Source of the DNA: Latrodectus hesperus
Lineage: Eukaryota > Arthropoda > Arachnida > Araneae > Theridiidae
DNA: 64,000 nt
Reading direction: 5' to 3'
Assembly: GCA_037975125.1 (NCBI GenBank)
Contig: CM075853.1
Location: 93,614,773 to 93,678,772 of the forward strand
The notes beneath the pieces are model-generated. The model saw nothing but the letters and a program-made list of their open reading frames with translations, did not search any database and was not told the DNA's origin. Position 1 is the stretch's first letter, and each line of letters begins with the position of its first letter. Both the position numbers and the translations under genes were made by a program. This document shows, piece after piece, positions 35,840 through 51,831 of this stretch.

Positions 35840-38800
35840 TTAGGATAGAAGTGTTGCACTATGCCTACATGATTAAAAATGTTTAAATGTAGCATTTTTT
35901 ATGTGCTTATCCAAATGATATTACTGAAAGGCAAGTTGGATTTATTATTTTTGCTAATAATGCTGCTCTCAGTGAATGTTATTTTCCAAGAACATTTAAG
36001 CACATCAATCACGCTCACATTGTTTCTTCTTTTTTCATAATTTTTTATATTGACACTGAACCATCAGCATCAATTTATCTATTAAGATGTCATGCAGACA
36101 TATACCAGAATCTACAAAAACAAGTTTACAATCATTTTAGAAATCATAAGCAGAAATGAACTTATAAATTAAAATTTAACAAATGAAAATATAACATTTT
36201 TCTGATTTATTAAGTCCTGTACCAATTTTATGTGGGTTGAAAGGTATTTAATTAGGTAATATCCAAGAAATTTTACAGATGTAACATAAGCATAAAAATA
36301 AACATTTTTCAAAGTACAGAGAAAAGCATAGGCTTTATAATTTGAAGAGCAATTCCATTATTGAAGCAATTGAAATACTTGTAAAATTCGAACAATTTTA
36401 CAGCCCTAAAAGATAAAATAAATAAATAATAAACACAATGTTAAAGGAAGAAAACAATTGGAATAGTTATTAATGGAAGCCTTTTATTTAAAAAAAAAAA
36501 ACATACATTCAGTTTTTTAATGTCCAAATTTATATATTACACAAATAGTTGATATGTTGTAACATAAATGACGTTGTTATATTTTTTAATTCAAGCGCAG
36601 ATTTGACATAAGATACTCAAATAGAGCATGGAAATCTAAGTTTATTTAACAAGAGCATATGAAGTAAAAAATATCCTAAATACACTTATCAAGTGATACA
36701 AGGGATAGAAAATACTTTATTGTTAAAGCAATTACTATAGTTAAGACAATTATAAGAGTAACTTAAATTATTGTACAGACACAAAAATGTTTTTCCTTCA
36801 AAATATTCAGTTAAAATTTTAAACTGGCCTTACATTTATGGCAAATGAAGCATTATATATAAATAGGTTTCATCACAAAAACAAAAACAAGTGACATGTT
36901 CAGTGCAAATTTCTATATACATAGCACACATTTTATCACATAATAAATGTTATTCAGTCATTTTAAACACGTATTTCCTCTGGTAAACTTTTCTTTCAAG
37001 TTACCAACCATTTTACAGATAAATATTTATGCCTTATAAACACATTTACAAGTTCCAATAATAATTTTAAATATATAAGGGTTAGAAAATTTTGCTCAAG
37101 ATTTTTTTTCTTAAATTTAGAAACAAAATTTTGAAAGCTCTAAATGTTGTGCATTATTTTAAAAACACAGTAAATGTGATAATCAAATAAAGCTAATTGT
37201 ATTTCATGAAATGATTGAGTAGTTAGAAGTTACAGAAAAATTGTTGGAATTTAGAAAAAGTAAATCAATTTATTCCATAAATAATCAATAATTATGTTTA
37301 ATGATTGAGAAAGACTAGTAATTTATAATGATATGAAAATGAAAACTGACTAATTACTTAACATAATTTACAATTATTTTTGAAAAAAATAAGCTCCTAC
37401 AAATGAAAAATTCTGAATCTATACAATGTTTACAAAATATACATAAATTTACATTGCTTCAAATAATTCAGAAAAGAAACAAAAAATGATTTTAAGTACT
37501 GAAGTATTTAAAATGAAAATTTAAAAAGTGATAATGTCAGTGCTTTACATTTCACATAAAATTTTTAATGAAGTTTGATTGATTGGATATCACAACACAT
37601 TAATGCCATTGTTGACCAATCACACAGAAGTCTTATTCCTATCTGATATTCACAAATATATACAGCAAATACAAATTTGTAGCCCACCTACTAAGTCACA
37701 GCAAAGTACCTAAAACAAAATATAAAGAATTATTATATAGAAACTTTGAAAAAATAAAAAACATAATCAAGTTTCAAATACTATAGTATACACTTCAAAC
37801 CAATATACAAGGAATTAAAAGAATAATTAAATAATCTAAAACTAAAAATGAAATAATTAAAGAGCTTGTTTTAAAGTGTTTTTAAAAGTAACTGTAAAAA
37901 TAAGGGGGGAGATATTTTAATTTCCAACGAAAAATTTTAAAAAACAAGTTGAGAAAAAATTACTTTTAATTTATATATATATAAAAAATTACCAGTAAAT
38001 TTTTAATTTCAATATTAATTGGATAACCACTGGACACTATTTTTCTTTCAACTTTTTAAAAACATTTAATGTTTTCCATTATTTTTTAGACTTGGCACTA
38101 CTTTTTTTTTAAATTTAGTAACTGATTCAGCATTTACAGTGCGATGGTGAGAAAAGGCATGCATGTTTCTTATTTTTCAACTGACTTTTTTTTTAAAAAA
38201 ATGGCAATTCAATAGCATTAGAAGGTTTACAAATTTCAATGGATGATCAAATCATTAGAATATTGATCTGGAGCAAGTGCTTAAATTAAATTTTAAAATT
38301 ATCACTGATTACAAAATCATTGATGTCTAGAATTTTGCTTCAAAGGAACAGTGAAAATTTAACAATTTTACATTATTTTTACCCCATCAGAGGAAGCATA
38401 GAAATTTTGTAAAATGTGGTGATATTTTCATTGAAATATATCTAAATTATGTTGATAAGGACGCCAAAAAGGTTTGTGCATAAAAATAATATATTTAAGA
38501 AATAAAATGTATAGAATTCTTAAATTTCTTCTGCACATATGCACCACTGGCAAAATCAATCAAAAAAAGTTTAGTTGAACAACCATATTGTAGTCAAACT
38601 TTTGAGATTTTTTTCCAGCCAAAAAATTTTCAAAATATTTTTGATGCAAATGTGCTTGGTTTCTGAGGTACAAATATATTGTGTTATTTTGCATGCTTAC
38701 ATTTGTCTATAGATTTTATTTTTTTTCCATGTTCACTTTTGATATGTTCACAATTCTGTTACTCTTTCTGTAAAGTTATAAATTCTGGATGAGCTTAGAA

Positions 38801-39114
38801 TACCTCACTTGCAATATATTTTTACCCAGATTGATTGGTCTTTCAATCTTCAGTCCTTAAATAGGGCAGGAGCAATATAAGACATGAATCTATAAATGCT
38901 AGTTTTGCGTTAGACGACATCCTATACAACATTCCGTGAATTTATTATAATGCTGCCAATAATTGTAAACAATAGGTTTGTAAATTTAAAAGAAATTACA
39001 ATTTGGAACAAAACTATGAAACTGTAAACAAAAGTGGGATTCATGTTATGAATTTACATTATCCAGTTTTTATTAGATGAATCACAAAGGTTTTTAAAAA
39101 GCAACTTACAAATT
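35840..39114. other. 3' flank of lipin, no coding sequence seen
   Basis: AT-rich, with no open frame over 60 codons. The proximal part should be the lipin 3' untranslated region, because the lipin stop is at 39115-39117 on the - strand. I could not choose one polyadenylation signal among many AT-rich hexamers. Confidence 0.55.
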
Positions 39115-39283
39115 TTAAACCACAAGATCGTCATCATTCAAAGCAGGAACAGGGTCTCTCCAATATGTAAAGTAACTATATGTTTCAGGTGAAGAGAAAA
39201 TGGGGCTAGGATGGCCATTCACTTTAATGCTTCGTTTCAATGGTGGGAAAACATGGTCTACATCATCACTTAATCGGGAGTAT
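39115..39283 (-). CDS. LPIN: Last lipin exon
   Basis: Encodes [17 protein letters not shown] and the conserved FTYWRDPVP block, ending LVV and TAA (39115-39117). It joins the previous exon across a split Ser codon. Confidence 0.92.
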
Positions 39284-39798
39284 CTGAAAATAAGAAGTAA
39301 CATATTCATAAGAAATTTAACACTGTACAGAATTAAAAAATGAAAGCAAAGTAAAATTTTAATTGAAAACTAGGACAGCAATTAAAAATATTAAATAAAT
39401 ATCACATATAAACATATTCTAAAAAATATTTACTATCAAAACACCTTATCTAATCTTCTGGTGCTTAAAACATAAATATTTGCCACTAAAGTTTAGAATA
39501 TGGACATCTAGTTAAAATTGTGGTAGATGGTTGGAAGAAATTATTTGCCAGAATGCTATTTTTTTGGAGAAAGGGAACAGATCTTTAATATGAAACTGTT
39601 TCTTTATCATTGCAAATATAATGAGATAAACTATTGCACTCAAAACCACAGTGCAAACCTTTGAGATTTTCTAACATAAAAAAGCATGAATGACTTTCTA
39701 TTCAAACAATTTCCTTAAAAATTCTTTGAATGCAAAAGATGGGCATCCTTTTAAATATCGCACAAATGAAAATGTATCAAGGTAAACCTGAAATTCTA

Positions 39799-39858
<60 letters not shown>

Positions 39859-41644
39859 CACTCATACACTGCTTTTTTTAAGTATAAAAATACTTTAATT
39901 ATTGACATGTAATCTGGAATTTAACAGGAGACATAACTCTGTTGAGTTAGTTCTTATTACTGATGTGTGTGTGTGTGAATTCTTTCAAATTATACAATTT
40001 ATCCTGAATTGATATTTTTCTTGCACATAAAGTAATTCATGTTGAAAAGTTAATAAAATTACTATCAACTTTTAGATGACAGAATGGTTTTCAGAAGTAC
40101 ATGCTATAGAAAAAGTAAGAGGAAACAAAGAACAAACTTTGAACAAAGAACCTAATAAATAATGCACACAATAAGACAAATAAAAGCTTGGCATATGTAG
40201 ATATGGATATTTAAATGCATTCATTCACTTCAAGATTTTTATTCAAGTTCCCGTTGGCCATGAGTATAATTTAGCTTTTTAATTTTTTGGATTTGATCAC
40301 AGCCCCCCATTGGACAGTGTCAGTTTTGTTTTTATTTTGTCAACATCTTTCAGGATGGCTAAATCTAGGTTTCTTCTCTTATGACATGTAAATACAGCCC
40401 ACTACCCATAAAAAGTCCTACTGGAAGTTCTACAGTCTTTAGTAAATAGTCATTAAGTCAAAGTAATGTTTTCTTACTCCTAAGAATTGCTCCCAATTAT
40501 CATTAAACTAATTATACAAATATAGTAATATCTTCCAAATGTAAGCACTTTTTTTATATACTATGTTTTATAAACACTTAATTTAAACCAAGGTAAAATA
40601 TCATTCACCTCACTATTTTTATAATACATAAATTATTTTGTTAAATACATATAAAAATTATGAACTATGATGAAACTTTAAGTCTTTAATACATAACATA
40701 AAGCAAGGTTTTTTTAAAATTTAAGAATTTTATTAGGTACATATTTTTATAATATTACAACCTAGAAAAAAATAATTTTTAACTTACGAGGATTGGAATG
40801 AATGTATCAATTCTAGTTTGAGTTCGCCTTTGTGATTAATGGTAAATATACGTGTAAGTGGTATTCCAACAGCTCTGTAAGCCCAATTGTCCTGAAAATA
40901 TTAAAATATAAATAAGAGTTTTTTACAATATGTATCTGAAAATAGCACTTAAAACTAATATGATGAGAGCTAATTAATAGAAATTATCATAGTTTATCAA
41001 TAAGTAACTTCACTGATATAACAATTATGCACGACTTTAACATTCTACTTTTTTATTTATTAAATTTACAGGAACCCAAGTTGTCAACTTCCTCATTTGA
41101 TCTTCGACATAATTAAAAACTGGAATTATTGAGAGTGTTAAACATGTTAAATATTTATAACATTATTGATAACATGTTAAATATTTATAGGCCCTCATCT
41201 TTTACTGCTATTTTAGTTAATTGAAGTTAATTCCAATATATTTCTGGCTACTTATGTCTGTTAATTGAACTAACTAAACATAGGTAAATATCCTCATATT
41301 TCCAATAAGTGACTTACATACTCTTCTACAGACTTTTAAAACATTAATTTGACCAGGACCTATAGTTTTTAAGGACTCAAACCTGCACCCACCAAGCATC
41401 AAAATCGAACCCTTAAAATAAAAAATGTCAGCTCATTACTAAGCAGCAAATACAGCTTAAATCTGATGCTCTTGCAGCTCATACATCAAGCTCAACAATT
41501 GACTCCAGAAATTTTTTAATGAAATGGTACTAATCAATATAGACTAAGGTCCAAGCACTACTATGCTTAAAAATAAAATGTTTGTTATTATCATTTAAAT
41601 AATATCACAGCTAACGCAAGTTAATTATGTAAGTTAAAGCTTTC

Positions 41645-41723
<79 letters not shown>

Positions 41724-44700
41724 CTGTTCATTCCAATCACTCTTACATGTACAAATAAGCCAAGTGTTTCATTATAATACTTATACAACACCATGATTTA
41801 GATTAGGAAATAGATTATAGTGTTGTTTCCATTTTCACTCTAATCTATTTCCTACAAACAATTCTTAATACTTGCCTCTACAATGTACACCATTCCCTAT
41901 TTCATTATCATTTCAATGAAAAAATATGTATTTCTTAATATATTCATTAACATAATAAGTGAATTTGTGTTACAACACCTAGAAGTTCAGCTGCCATGAA
42001 GAAAAGTATATAATAATTAAAAACATCGAAATACTTGAACAATTTTAAATATGAATTTAATATTGAAGAAAAATATTTAAAGATGAAAGTTTAAAACTGT
42101 TAAGCATGATTGTAAATATTAGTCATATGCTCAAGATTCTTTGCATTTAAATAAAAATTTTATTCTGCTAGGTTTGAATACAGAATGAAAAATAAAAAAG
42201 ATAAAAGTTATATATAGTTTAAGCAATTTAATACAATTATGCTTCTATACCTTATCTAAATGAAGAACACAAAGAAAAATAATTTCCAAAACACATTAAC
42301 AGTTTTAAGTTACATGAATGCTCTCGATAACTTTTGAACATATACAAAGAATTCTTTAAAAATAATAAAAAGGTTGCTTTCTTACATTTATTTTATTTCC
42401 AAATCCAGCATAGAAGGGGTTTCCCATGACTGATGGAAATAATGTTTGTATATCTTTTAAGCAACTTATTTTAAATTCTTCTGGTTTCCTCTCTATTACT
42501 TCCCTAAAAGTAAATGGAAATTGTTATAATATATGTATTAAATTAAAGGATATGTGTTATTATATGAAAAATTATAAGAATTGAAAGCCATATTCTTTAG
42601 AACTTTGTAAAATGTTTATTTGATAACCTTTAATATTAAATTTGTAAAGAAATGAAGATGTTTTCCCTTTGAATATGAGAATAACTTAGTACACTCTTGA
42701 ATCTTAATCTGAATGAAAATTGCAAAATAGTTTTTCCAAACATGAGGAAATACATGCAATACACATAGCTAATATATTTTATAATTCCTTTTCAAAAGTT
42801 TTGGATTTCATTTATTTTTCTAATTTTTTTTTAAGTTACTTTATCATTTATTTGAAAACATAGGGAACAGTTTATATATATAGTTTGTTATTTACAATCC
42901 TTACTCAACTTACTTTAAATTCTTCTCATTCATTCAAATAACTTTCTAAAGAACTAAATACAAAATAACTTTCTCTTTGTCCACTGATGAGAACAGACAA
43001 GTTCATTATTTAACTTTTTTAGTTTAGTTTCCCTGATTTTAATTTTCACACTTACTTAAACGATAATATTTCTTTACATTTTTCTTATAGAAATATTTCT
43101 AATTTTAAAAAATCTATCATGGTTTTTATTATTTTAGTTTTATATTTTTATTTATTTTGTTAAAAAGTTCTGAAATAATTTACATTGTTAATTACTTAAT
43201 TTAGTTATTCTTTAAATTTTTACTTTAAAATTAAAACACATATACAGTTTTACAAACAATAAATGAATTAATTTATAGCTTACCTATGCAATGCACTGAT
43301 AAGTGATGTTGGTGAGAGTAGTAAAGGACCATCTGGTAAACAAATTTCTCCTTGCCTAACTTTTCGCAAGTAGTCTCTGGTTATGCGGGCTTGACCAATT
43401 GCTCTGGCAGAAAGGTACAAAAATTTATAACCATTGCTCTGGATTTTAGAGAAGAGTTTGGTTACTCCTAGTTGTGCCCAGCTGTGACCAACTATGGGCA
43501 AAATATGCCCCAAAACATCAGACCTAATAATAAAAAAAAATTTTTTTCATATACTTTTTTGCAAAATGTCTTTATGCATTTGAAAAAAATAAAATGGTTT
43601 GAGCCCTTTCGTAAGATTATTTTATCAAGTATTAAGTATTTACATATGTATGTATTAGATGTACCAATATAGACTATATTAAATTTTTGAATAATCTAGC
43701 TTTAGGTCTATTTTAGTAATAAATATTTACCTGCTATCAACAGATAAATGGGCACAAACATTAAACCATAAAAATATTTTAAATAAAGATAGAAAAGTAT
43801 TATTAAAAATTTACAATTATTTTCCATCACAGGCCTGGTTTTTAAAGATTCAAATATAATTCTTATCTCTAAAGAAAGTCAAAAATCAAAATTTAATTTC
43901 ACAAACCACAAACACAACTTTTTGTAAACCACATTAAATCCTATCTAGGATTAAATAAATACATATGACTATTTGTTTGATTTGTTGCGAAATTATACTT
44001 TTATAAATGATCGAGAAACTGCAGTTTAAAGTGGATTCCAAAGTACTTCAACTTTCAGTGTTTGAGGAGGTAATTTAAATTATAAACTGAAATGAGACCA
44101 GAATAATAACCATTTAGTTGCCAAGTTATACACATACAACTATTATACAATCATATCTGTGTGTGGATACACACACAGATATGTGTAAATGTATGTATAT
44201 GTAAATACACACATCACAGGTACGAGATTCGATACTTGGGCTGGGAAAGGTTAACTCGATCTTTCATCCCTTCAGTGGGTTGATAAACTGAGTACCAAGC
44301 ATACTTGGGAACTAAACACTGGGAGTTTTGCATTAGGCTGACAACCTAATCAAAACATATGCTTTGCCACTCAGGGCCTCTGAATAAAATAAAATAAAAA
44401 AGATGAGCACTGTAGACCTTGGCCCACATGGGCTGTTGTGCCAGAGAGATACACATCTTCACAGCATAACATATTGTATAAATTTAAAGACGTCTTCCAT
44501 GTTTATTCAAATTTTATGGATCTAAATATCAAGAAAGAAAATTTTGAATTAATGAAAGAATGATTTTTTAAAATTTATAGTAGATTTCTGATCAGAAAGG
44601 AAAAGATTAACAAAAAAAAGTTTAATCAAACTAGCATTTTTATTTCTTTTTCATAAATCAGAAATAATTTCAGAAAATTCAGTATATAAATATAGGTTAA

Positions 44701-47700
44701 AAAATGAATTATAATTTTATAACTAATTTTATTACCAAATTTCTCTCAATTACTTTTTCTGATGGCAAAGAGCTACAGATTAGTCATATTTTTTACTAGT
44801 TTTTAAAATAATTAGAATAAGCAGTATTTTTAGATACATATAGATGGACACAAACATTTTTTACCAATTTTATTCCAAATAGGATGACTTTTAAAGATTT
44901 TTATAATACCTATCACACACTAAAGACAGTATCATTACAAACTTTCCCAAAATTTCATTCATTTACATTTATTCATTTGCAGTTGAAATTTAATATAAAA
45001 ACATGATAAAAAAAATTAATTTTTTTTAAAAGAAAGTCACTTTATTAAATTTTAATAACATTAAAATTAAGAGATTAAATTAAAACAAATCCAAAATTCG
45101 AAGTATATAAGTATTTTAATCACTATTTTAATACAATAGCATTGTTTTCTTAATTAAAAAAAATGAAACCTGCTTCTTTGAATCTTTGATAAGATTTTTT
45201 TATATATAAGAAAAAATCAATTTTAAGATTTTGAAATACATTACTTTTTGGCAGAAATAATACTTAGTTTATAATTTTTTTCAAGAATTCTGAACAGCAT
45301 GAGAAAATAACATGTTAAGATTACTAAATTTTTACTATTCAAGGATTTGAAGAAGTTTTGTATGAAATTAATTAGAACACTTATCAATGAACATAATTTT
45401 TAATAATGAACTATTGTTTACAATTAATCTCATAACATAAACAACAAATAGATTAGTTATTCAGATACTTTTTAAGAGAGATTATTTTTTATTTATATTA
45501 ACTTTTTGTCCCAGCAGTACAACAGTCATACCACGAAAGTGTGCGTCTTGGAAGATGGCTATGGTACAGCAATTGTACCATGGATTCCACCCCCCTTTCA
45601 AGTGCTCAACTTTCTCCCACTTAAACTTCATCAGTCAGTTGAGGGAGATTTAATTGCTGCTGTTTTGGGTCTGAAAGTTGAAAAACTGAATAATGTTAAA
45701 AGCAGAGAATTTTGGCGAAAAACTGATTTTTGGGCTCTTTTTTAAAAGGAAAGCATTTTTATCCTTGCTTTAGCATATTTATTTCATTACAACTATTTGC
45801 TCTTTTAGTCCCTTGAAAAAATAATTCCAATGGCTTCATGTCGTAAATGTTTGACTGTTAAAGAAAAAGTAACAAAAAAAAGGTGAACGTAAAGGTTTGA
45901 TTGTTATTGGAGGAAATAAAATACGATAATTTTTTGCAAATAATGATTCTAATTACTGTGTTTGAATCTAAATTTAAGGTTAGTAGTTTCCTTGATGATA
46001 AAAACAATGCAGATTTTTACGTATCATTCCCTTTTGATTAACGTCATGTGAAAACAAATAGCAAACCTATATTTTTTAATTTAAAAGAGACTTAAAGTAC
46101 TGAATAAATAAATGTTTTAGTTGATGAACTTGTATTTTTTTCAGGAGGTATTTTAAATTTTATGGCAGATGAAACAAAAAAATATGTTTTACATATATAG
46201 GTATATATATACAAAATATCTTATTGTTACAACATTCTTAAGCATATACAGTATATTTTTATTTTTAGTTGCAATAAAGAGATTTAACTATATTTCCATT
46301 GATAGTATATATATGTTGATTGTGTTACTGAAACATGCAATTTCATATTTATGAAAGTTTGAGAGTCTCAATGATGACTCTTTCTGATTTTCACAATAGC
46401 CTGGAAAAAAAACATTGGTGTCCTTTAATTTTTAACGATTATAATCCCTAACAACACGAGTCCATCTTTGATCCAATCCTGATTAAATATGCATATTTTG
46501 AGACTTATATTTCATCAATTAATGGATCAAACTCTTAATGGAATATTAAATGATTCTTAAAATTTACACAGGAATAAATATTAAAAAAATTCCAATTCAA
46601 TGATTTTGTATGAAATATGTTGTCCTTTGTTTACATTTGTAAGATTATTATACAATATAAACTAATAGATAATTATATTTGTAAAAAGAACGAAGTTTTT
46701 AATTTGATGAACTTTGTTTCAATTTATATATTCATCATGTAATTATAAAAATTGAATTTCATGTTTAACTCTGATAAAACAATTTACTATCATTAAGATG
46801 TTACTGCATTTTTGTTTCCATTTTTACTTGAAATACCTTCATTAAGAAGCAAATATTATTATAATAATACGAAGGCTTAACATCTCCCACAGAACTAATT
46901 ATGATCTACTGTTTAGAACTTGTTTTTTGAGGTGGAATATATCCAATTTGATTTCGCATCCACAATTGGACAATGAGAACTAAATGTTGAGTATCTCTTT
47001 TTTCCAGTATACATGTATGTCGGAATAAAAGCTGGACAACCTTCTGTGTTTCTTCCTTGTGACATTTAAATCAGGCCTATTGTTCATGATCACATTCTAG
47101 GACAACTTTATGCACTTTAGATCTTACAAATAGAACATGCAAGTAGAAATGAATAGAGATAAAACTTAATATGAAAGTATTTCCAATCATAAAGTGAGCT
47201 AGAATGCACACTGAAAGTTGTCAGTTTATTTACTCTGCAGTTTTAATTTCGCACAAAATTAAAATAAACAAGATTTTGGTTTTTTAAAAATAATTTAATA
47301 AGTATTCCTCTACACAAATTTTATAATACTAATGATAAGAATTTAGTAGAAATGTTTTCTGAGATTAAAATTAATATATTTTGGGATTTACTCTTTCAAT
47401 GAACAATTTTCTAGGTTTCGGTCTCTTAAATATGAACAAAATTTTACAATTTATTATACAGCAAAAACTATTTTATAAACAATTAACCTGAATACTAGGT
47501 ATCAAAGTAGTTCAATTCAAATTTGATCTCAACATTCATTGCGTAGAACATTTCATACCCAGTCACAGAAGAAAGGAAAAAGGAAATTACAGTTTTAAGC
47601 TTTTTTCCCCGAATGAAAGAGCAGATATTTTAATCTGATAAATATAGAAATCACTTATAATAAAAAATATCCATAACAAATGGAAACAAAAATCATTAAT

Positions 47701-49545
47701 ATTGTTAACATACAGCTCATAATCTTTTTCAAATACAGCTTCAGTATTTTTCATGCATTTGCTTATAAAAAAGTTATTAGTTCACAATATCTTTAGTTAC
47801 ATTATTTAATATCAGGTATGGTATTTTTAGGAATGTTTTTGAACTTATTCAATTAGTTTATTGCTTAATTTTCTTAAAGCCAACTATGTTCCATTACTTT
47901 AAAAAAAACTGCTATTTTACATGTTTGCTAAAAATTAATTTAATCCATGAAATTCATCACCTAATTATTTTATACGATAATTTCAGAAAATTCTCTATAA
48001 TAATTTAATATATACCATATCATAGTTTACAAAACAAACTAAATTTGTTTCACATATACAAGTATATATCTTAATCTGATTATAGTAAACAATGAATGGA
48101 AAAGAGTCAATTGCTTATTGATAAATATAGTATTTATGGTACACCCATTTAATTTTTGTCAGAATTATGGCAAACCCAAACAGAATATCACCTCAAAAGA
48201 TAAATATTTGTTATAGTGAGATCTTCAGAACTTATGTAGTTTGAAAACGACCCTCTCCTTTCTGTCAGAAAGGTAGGAAAGCTCTTGTGCCATTGTAGAA
48301 GTTTTTTGAAATAGAGAACTCAAAAAACAATTATATGCTTCCGAAGTTTACAAGTTTAATATCCTCTACGTCCATGTTCTATAAAAAATATTGCACTACA
48401 TAAAAATGTAATAAGTAATAATTCTTACTTAGTTATGGTTCCATCAATATCAGATATCACAATTTTGTCATCGTAATTCCATAAGAAGACATGACAAGTA
48501 CACTTTGTTGTGCCTTGATAAGCAGTTGTAACACTGAATGTAAATTCATTGGATCCACTACATAAGTTCAAGTTTTCCTAAAAATAGGTTTTTAAATAAA
48601 TTTAATTTGATTGAACTAATAACAAAAATTCACTCAATTTAACTTTATATTAGGAAAACAGAATGGAACTAATAAATTTCACACACAAGACTTCATGAAA
48701 AATTTTCGGTGAAATTAAATTTTACAATATAATCATAAAAATGTGATAAAAAATGTTAGCACTTAAACAAATCGGTTAAAAAATCTTAGATAAACTATTA
48801 GAATTGAAAAATTCTCCTAATTAATTCTTTTATTGAAAAAAAATGCTATATGTTAAGCTTAGAAAGAGAAAAGTTTCACAAAATAAAAATAACTTTTCCT
48901 TGGCTACTTTTTTTATTTGGGCTGATTCAATAACAAGAAAAAATTTTAAGTTGATAACAAACCAATAAGCAATTGAATTAAGGGCAGAGTGTCAGCTCAA
49001 CTTTAAAGTGTGGGACACCAAACCAGTATATTTAAATATATTTTTGGTATCTGTCAATGATAACTATAAATACATAAGAATATATCATTAAGAATTTAAA
49101 AACTGATGATTGGAGAAAGCAGTTTGACTACAGTTTAATTTTAAATTTTGCCCTCAAATTATAACAGTGGCAGATTAGTTTCTCAAATACTTATTAAAAT
49201 AAGTTAGCAGACCTTGAGAAATGATGCTTAAATGAGTATTTTTCTCAATAAAAGAATAGATTTTAACAAAAGGTGTAGATATACATAATTTGTTGCTCTA
49301 TAAATACATAATCACATTTTGCATGAAAAAAAGCTAATTTTACTACTTAAAATGAGTTAGCCAAAATTTAAAAAGACACAAAATATTCAAAATCATGAAT
49401 TGTTAAAATTAAGCCCAATGCAATCAATTCAACTGATAGATCAATGGTAGATGAAAATTAACAAATACAGTTTCTTCAATAATTCAATCATATTTACTGA
49501 ATACAAATTATATAGTATTTTTACAACAATCAAATTTCAAGTTTT

Positions 49546-49628
<83 letters not shown>

Positions 49629-51778
49629 TTTGAGCTTTTTCTGTAACTGTAGCATTAAATGTAGATGAAGGCCCTATAATGATTTACTACATAATGATTC
49701 ATACTTTCCCTCATTTTATAGAAACTTTTTAATAACAATAACTCCTGCAAAATTATTTCTAAAATCTAATTTTGTTAAAGAATTCTTTTTAATTTGATAA
49801 CTGAAATTAAGAAATCTGTTATACAAAAATGATTGTAAATCCATAAAAATAGAATTGGCATCCAAAGTTTTATAAATATCTGCAGAACTTTAAGTATACA
49901 TAAACAAATTGCAAATTTATAGTTTTGTGCTCCAAGAAATCATCTACATATATAGGAATTTAAATGATACTTACCAATAAACATTAAAATGCAGCATGCG
50001 CAATTCAAAAAAAATTTTTTTTTCTTTTTGTGTGGCGAGATGGTTATGTGCCTTTTAATTTGTAACATTTATAAATTATGATCAAAAAGGTTACACAAAT
50101 TTTCACATTTTTAAAAACAATTTTAATATAATTGTGCCCAGTCAATATGTTTGAAAGTTTAAGTGTGAGATTGCATTTTATCTTATTTAGCAGCTAATAA
50201 ATATTTGTTTACATATGAAAAAATAAAAATTAACTTACTATTTGCTTAGAAGTTAATCTCAATGACTTTTTATATTTTTCTTTTGTTGGTTGATCATTCT
50301 CTCCTTCAATAACAATGCTGGTCTTTTTGGCACCATTCCGAGATTGAGCAATGGATTCAACATCTGAAGGCAGTGGAGGGTTAACATGCATTCTGCAAGA
50401 TGTAGAGTAATCCAACTTTTAACTTAATGGTAGTATAAATATATACAATAACATAAGAGAAACCTTAAAATCATTAGAGAAATTTTCTCATCACAGAAAT
50501 AAAGAAACTAAAATTTAAGAAAGAAATAAAAATTAATAAAAAATAACTTAATTTTAGGAATAAAAACTCAAATTTAATTTACAATAAAAATGCAGTAGCC
50601 ACAGACATGAATCATGACTTTTCATCTTCAATTTGAACTATACTAAAAATGTTTATCTTAAAAGGATTGAACATCATGTAATAATAAATATGAAATATTA
50701 AGTAAACATTACAATAACAATTCTTTGATCACTTCAACACTTAGAAAAGTTATTATAATTCAAGTTTCAAGAATGCATGCATAAAAAATTTTTGTATCAC
50801 AGAAATATTGACCACAGTTTTGTGCTTTATATATATTTATTTGTGACTATTAAAGTATTCGCTTCTTCTTTGAGTTGGGTTTGTATCACCTTGTTTCTAG
50901 TTGCCAGTTCTGTAAGAAGGTTTCTACATTCCAAAATAAATTTAGATTTGATTTCGAAAGAACTGAGCGCTTTTAAAACGACTTGACTGTCACTAAAAAT
51001 AAGAATTCGCTAACCGTGGTAGCCCTTCCTCATATTTAGTTGCAGACAGTGGATAATGGCCAAAACTTCTGCCTGGAAGACTGTAGCATATCGCCCAAAG
51101 CTTACAGATAGGCTGGTTCTTGGTGACACGCCACATACTCCCAGTCCTGAGACTGTTTTTCAGTGATCCATCTGTGTACCAGGTTAGATCTCCTGTTTTA
51201 GTTTCGAACATGTTGTTGTACTATTTGTCTCTAGTTGGAAAAACTACTTCAAATGTCCTTTCAAACATGTATGACTTTTCATGATGTCCGAAGGCATCAG
51301 GAAAGTAGGATCTTGAATTTTCCCGGTAATACTCCTGTGTCCTTTGACAACAGGTTGGTCGTACCATTGGTTTTGTAGCTTCATTCTGTATGTAGTCATT
51401 CTGGCAGTGCTGCAGATGAAGATGTCTATTAGGGAGTCAGATCCAATATAACTTCCAATGCTCTGGTTGGCGCGGTGGACATTGCTCCTGTGATGCAGAG
51501 ACAGGCCAGTCTTTGTAGACCTAGTCTGTCAGTTACAATCTTCTGTTCTACCTTATGCCACCAGATCTCAGACGTATGTGAAAATGGGCCTGACAATAGC
51601 TGTGTAAATCCACAACATCAGTTTAAAGTTTTCGCTTAAAATATTTTTGCAATAGATTTACAACACATACATTAATGTTTCACCTGCATGGGCAGTAGTG
51701 ATCAAAAAGACACCAATTTATACTATTTATTAGACCAATATAAATATAAGTTCGACTATAGTTAAGTAGCAGGTACAT

Positions 51779-51831
<53 letters not shown>

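Larger units (their letters stand above)
43524..48428. other. Large lipin intron
   Basis: 4.9 kb between the catalytic and LxxIL exons. It holds a 13-bp palindrome at about 44152-44181, a SINE copy (44216-44442) and an unexplained open frame on the opposite strand (45506-45745). The rest is AT-rich with nothing recognised. Confidence 0.65.
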
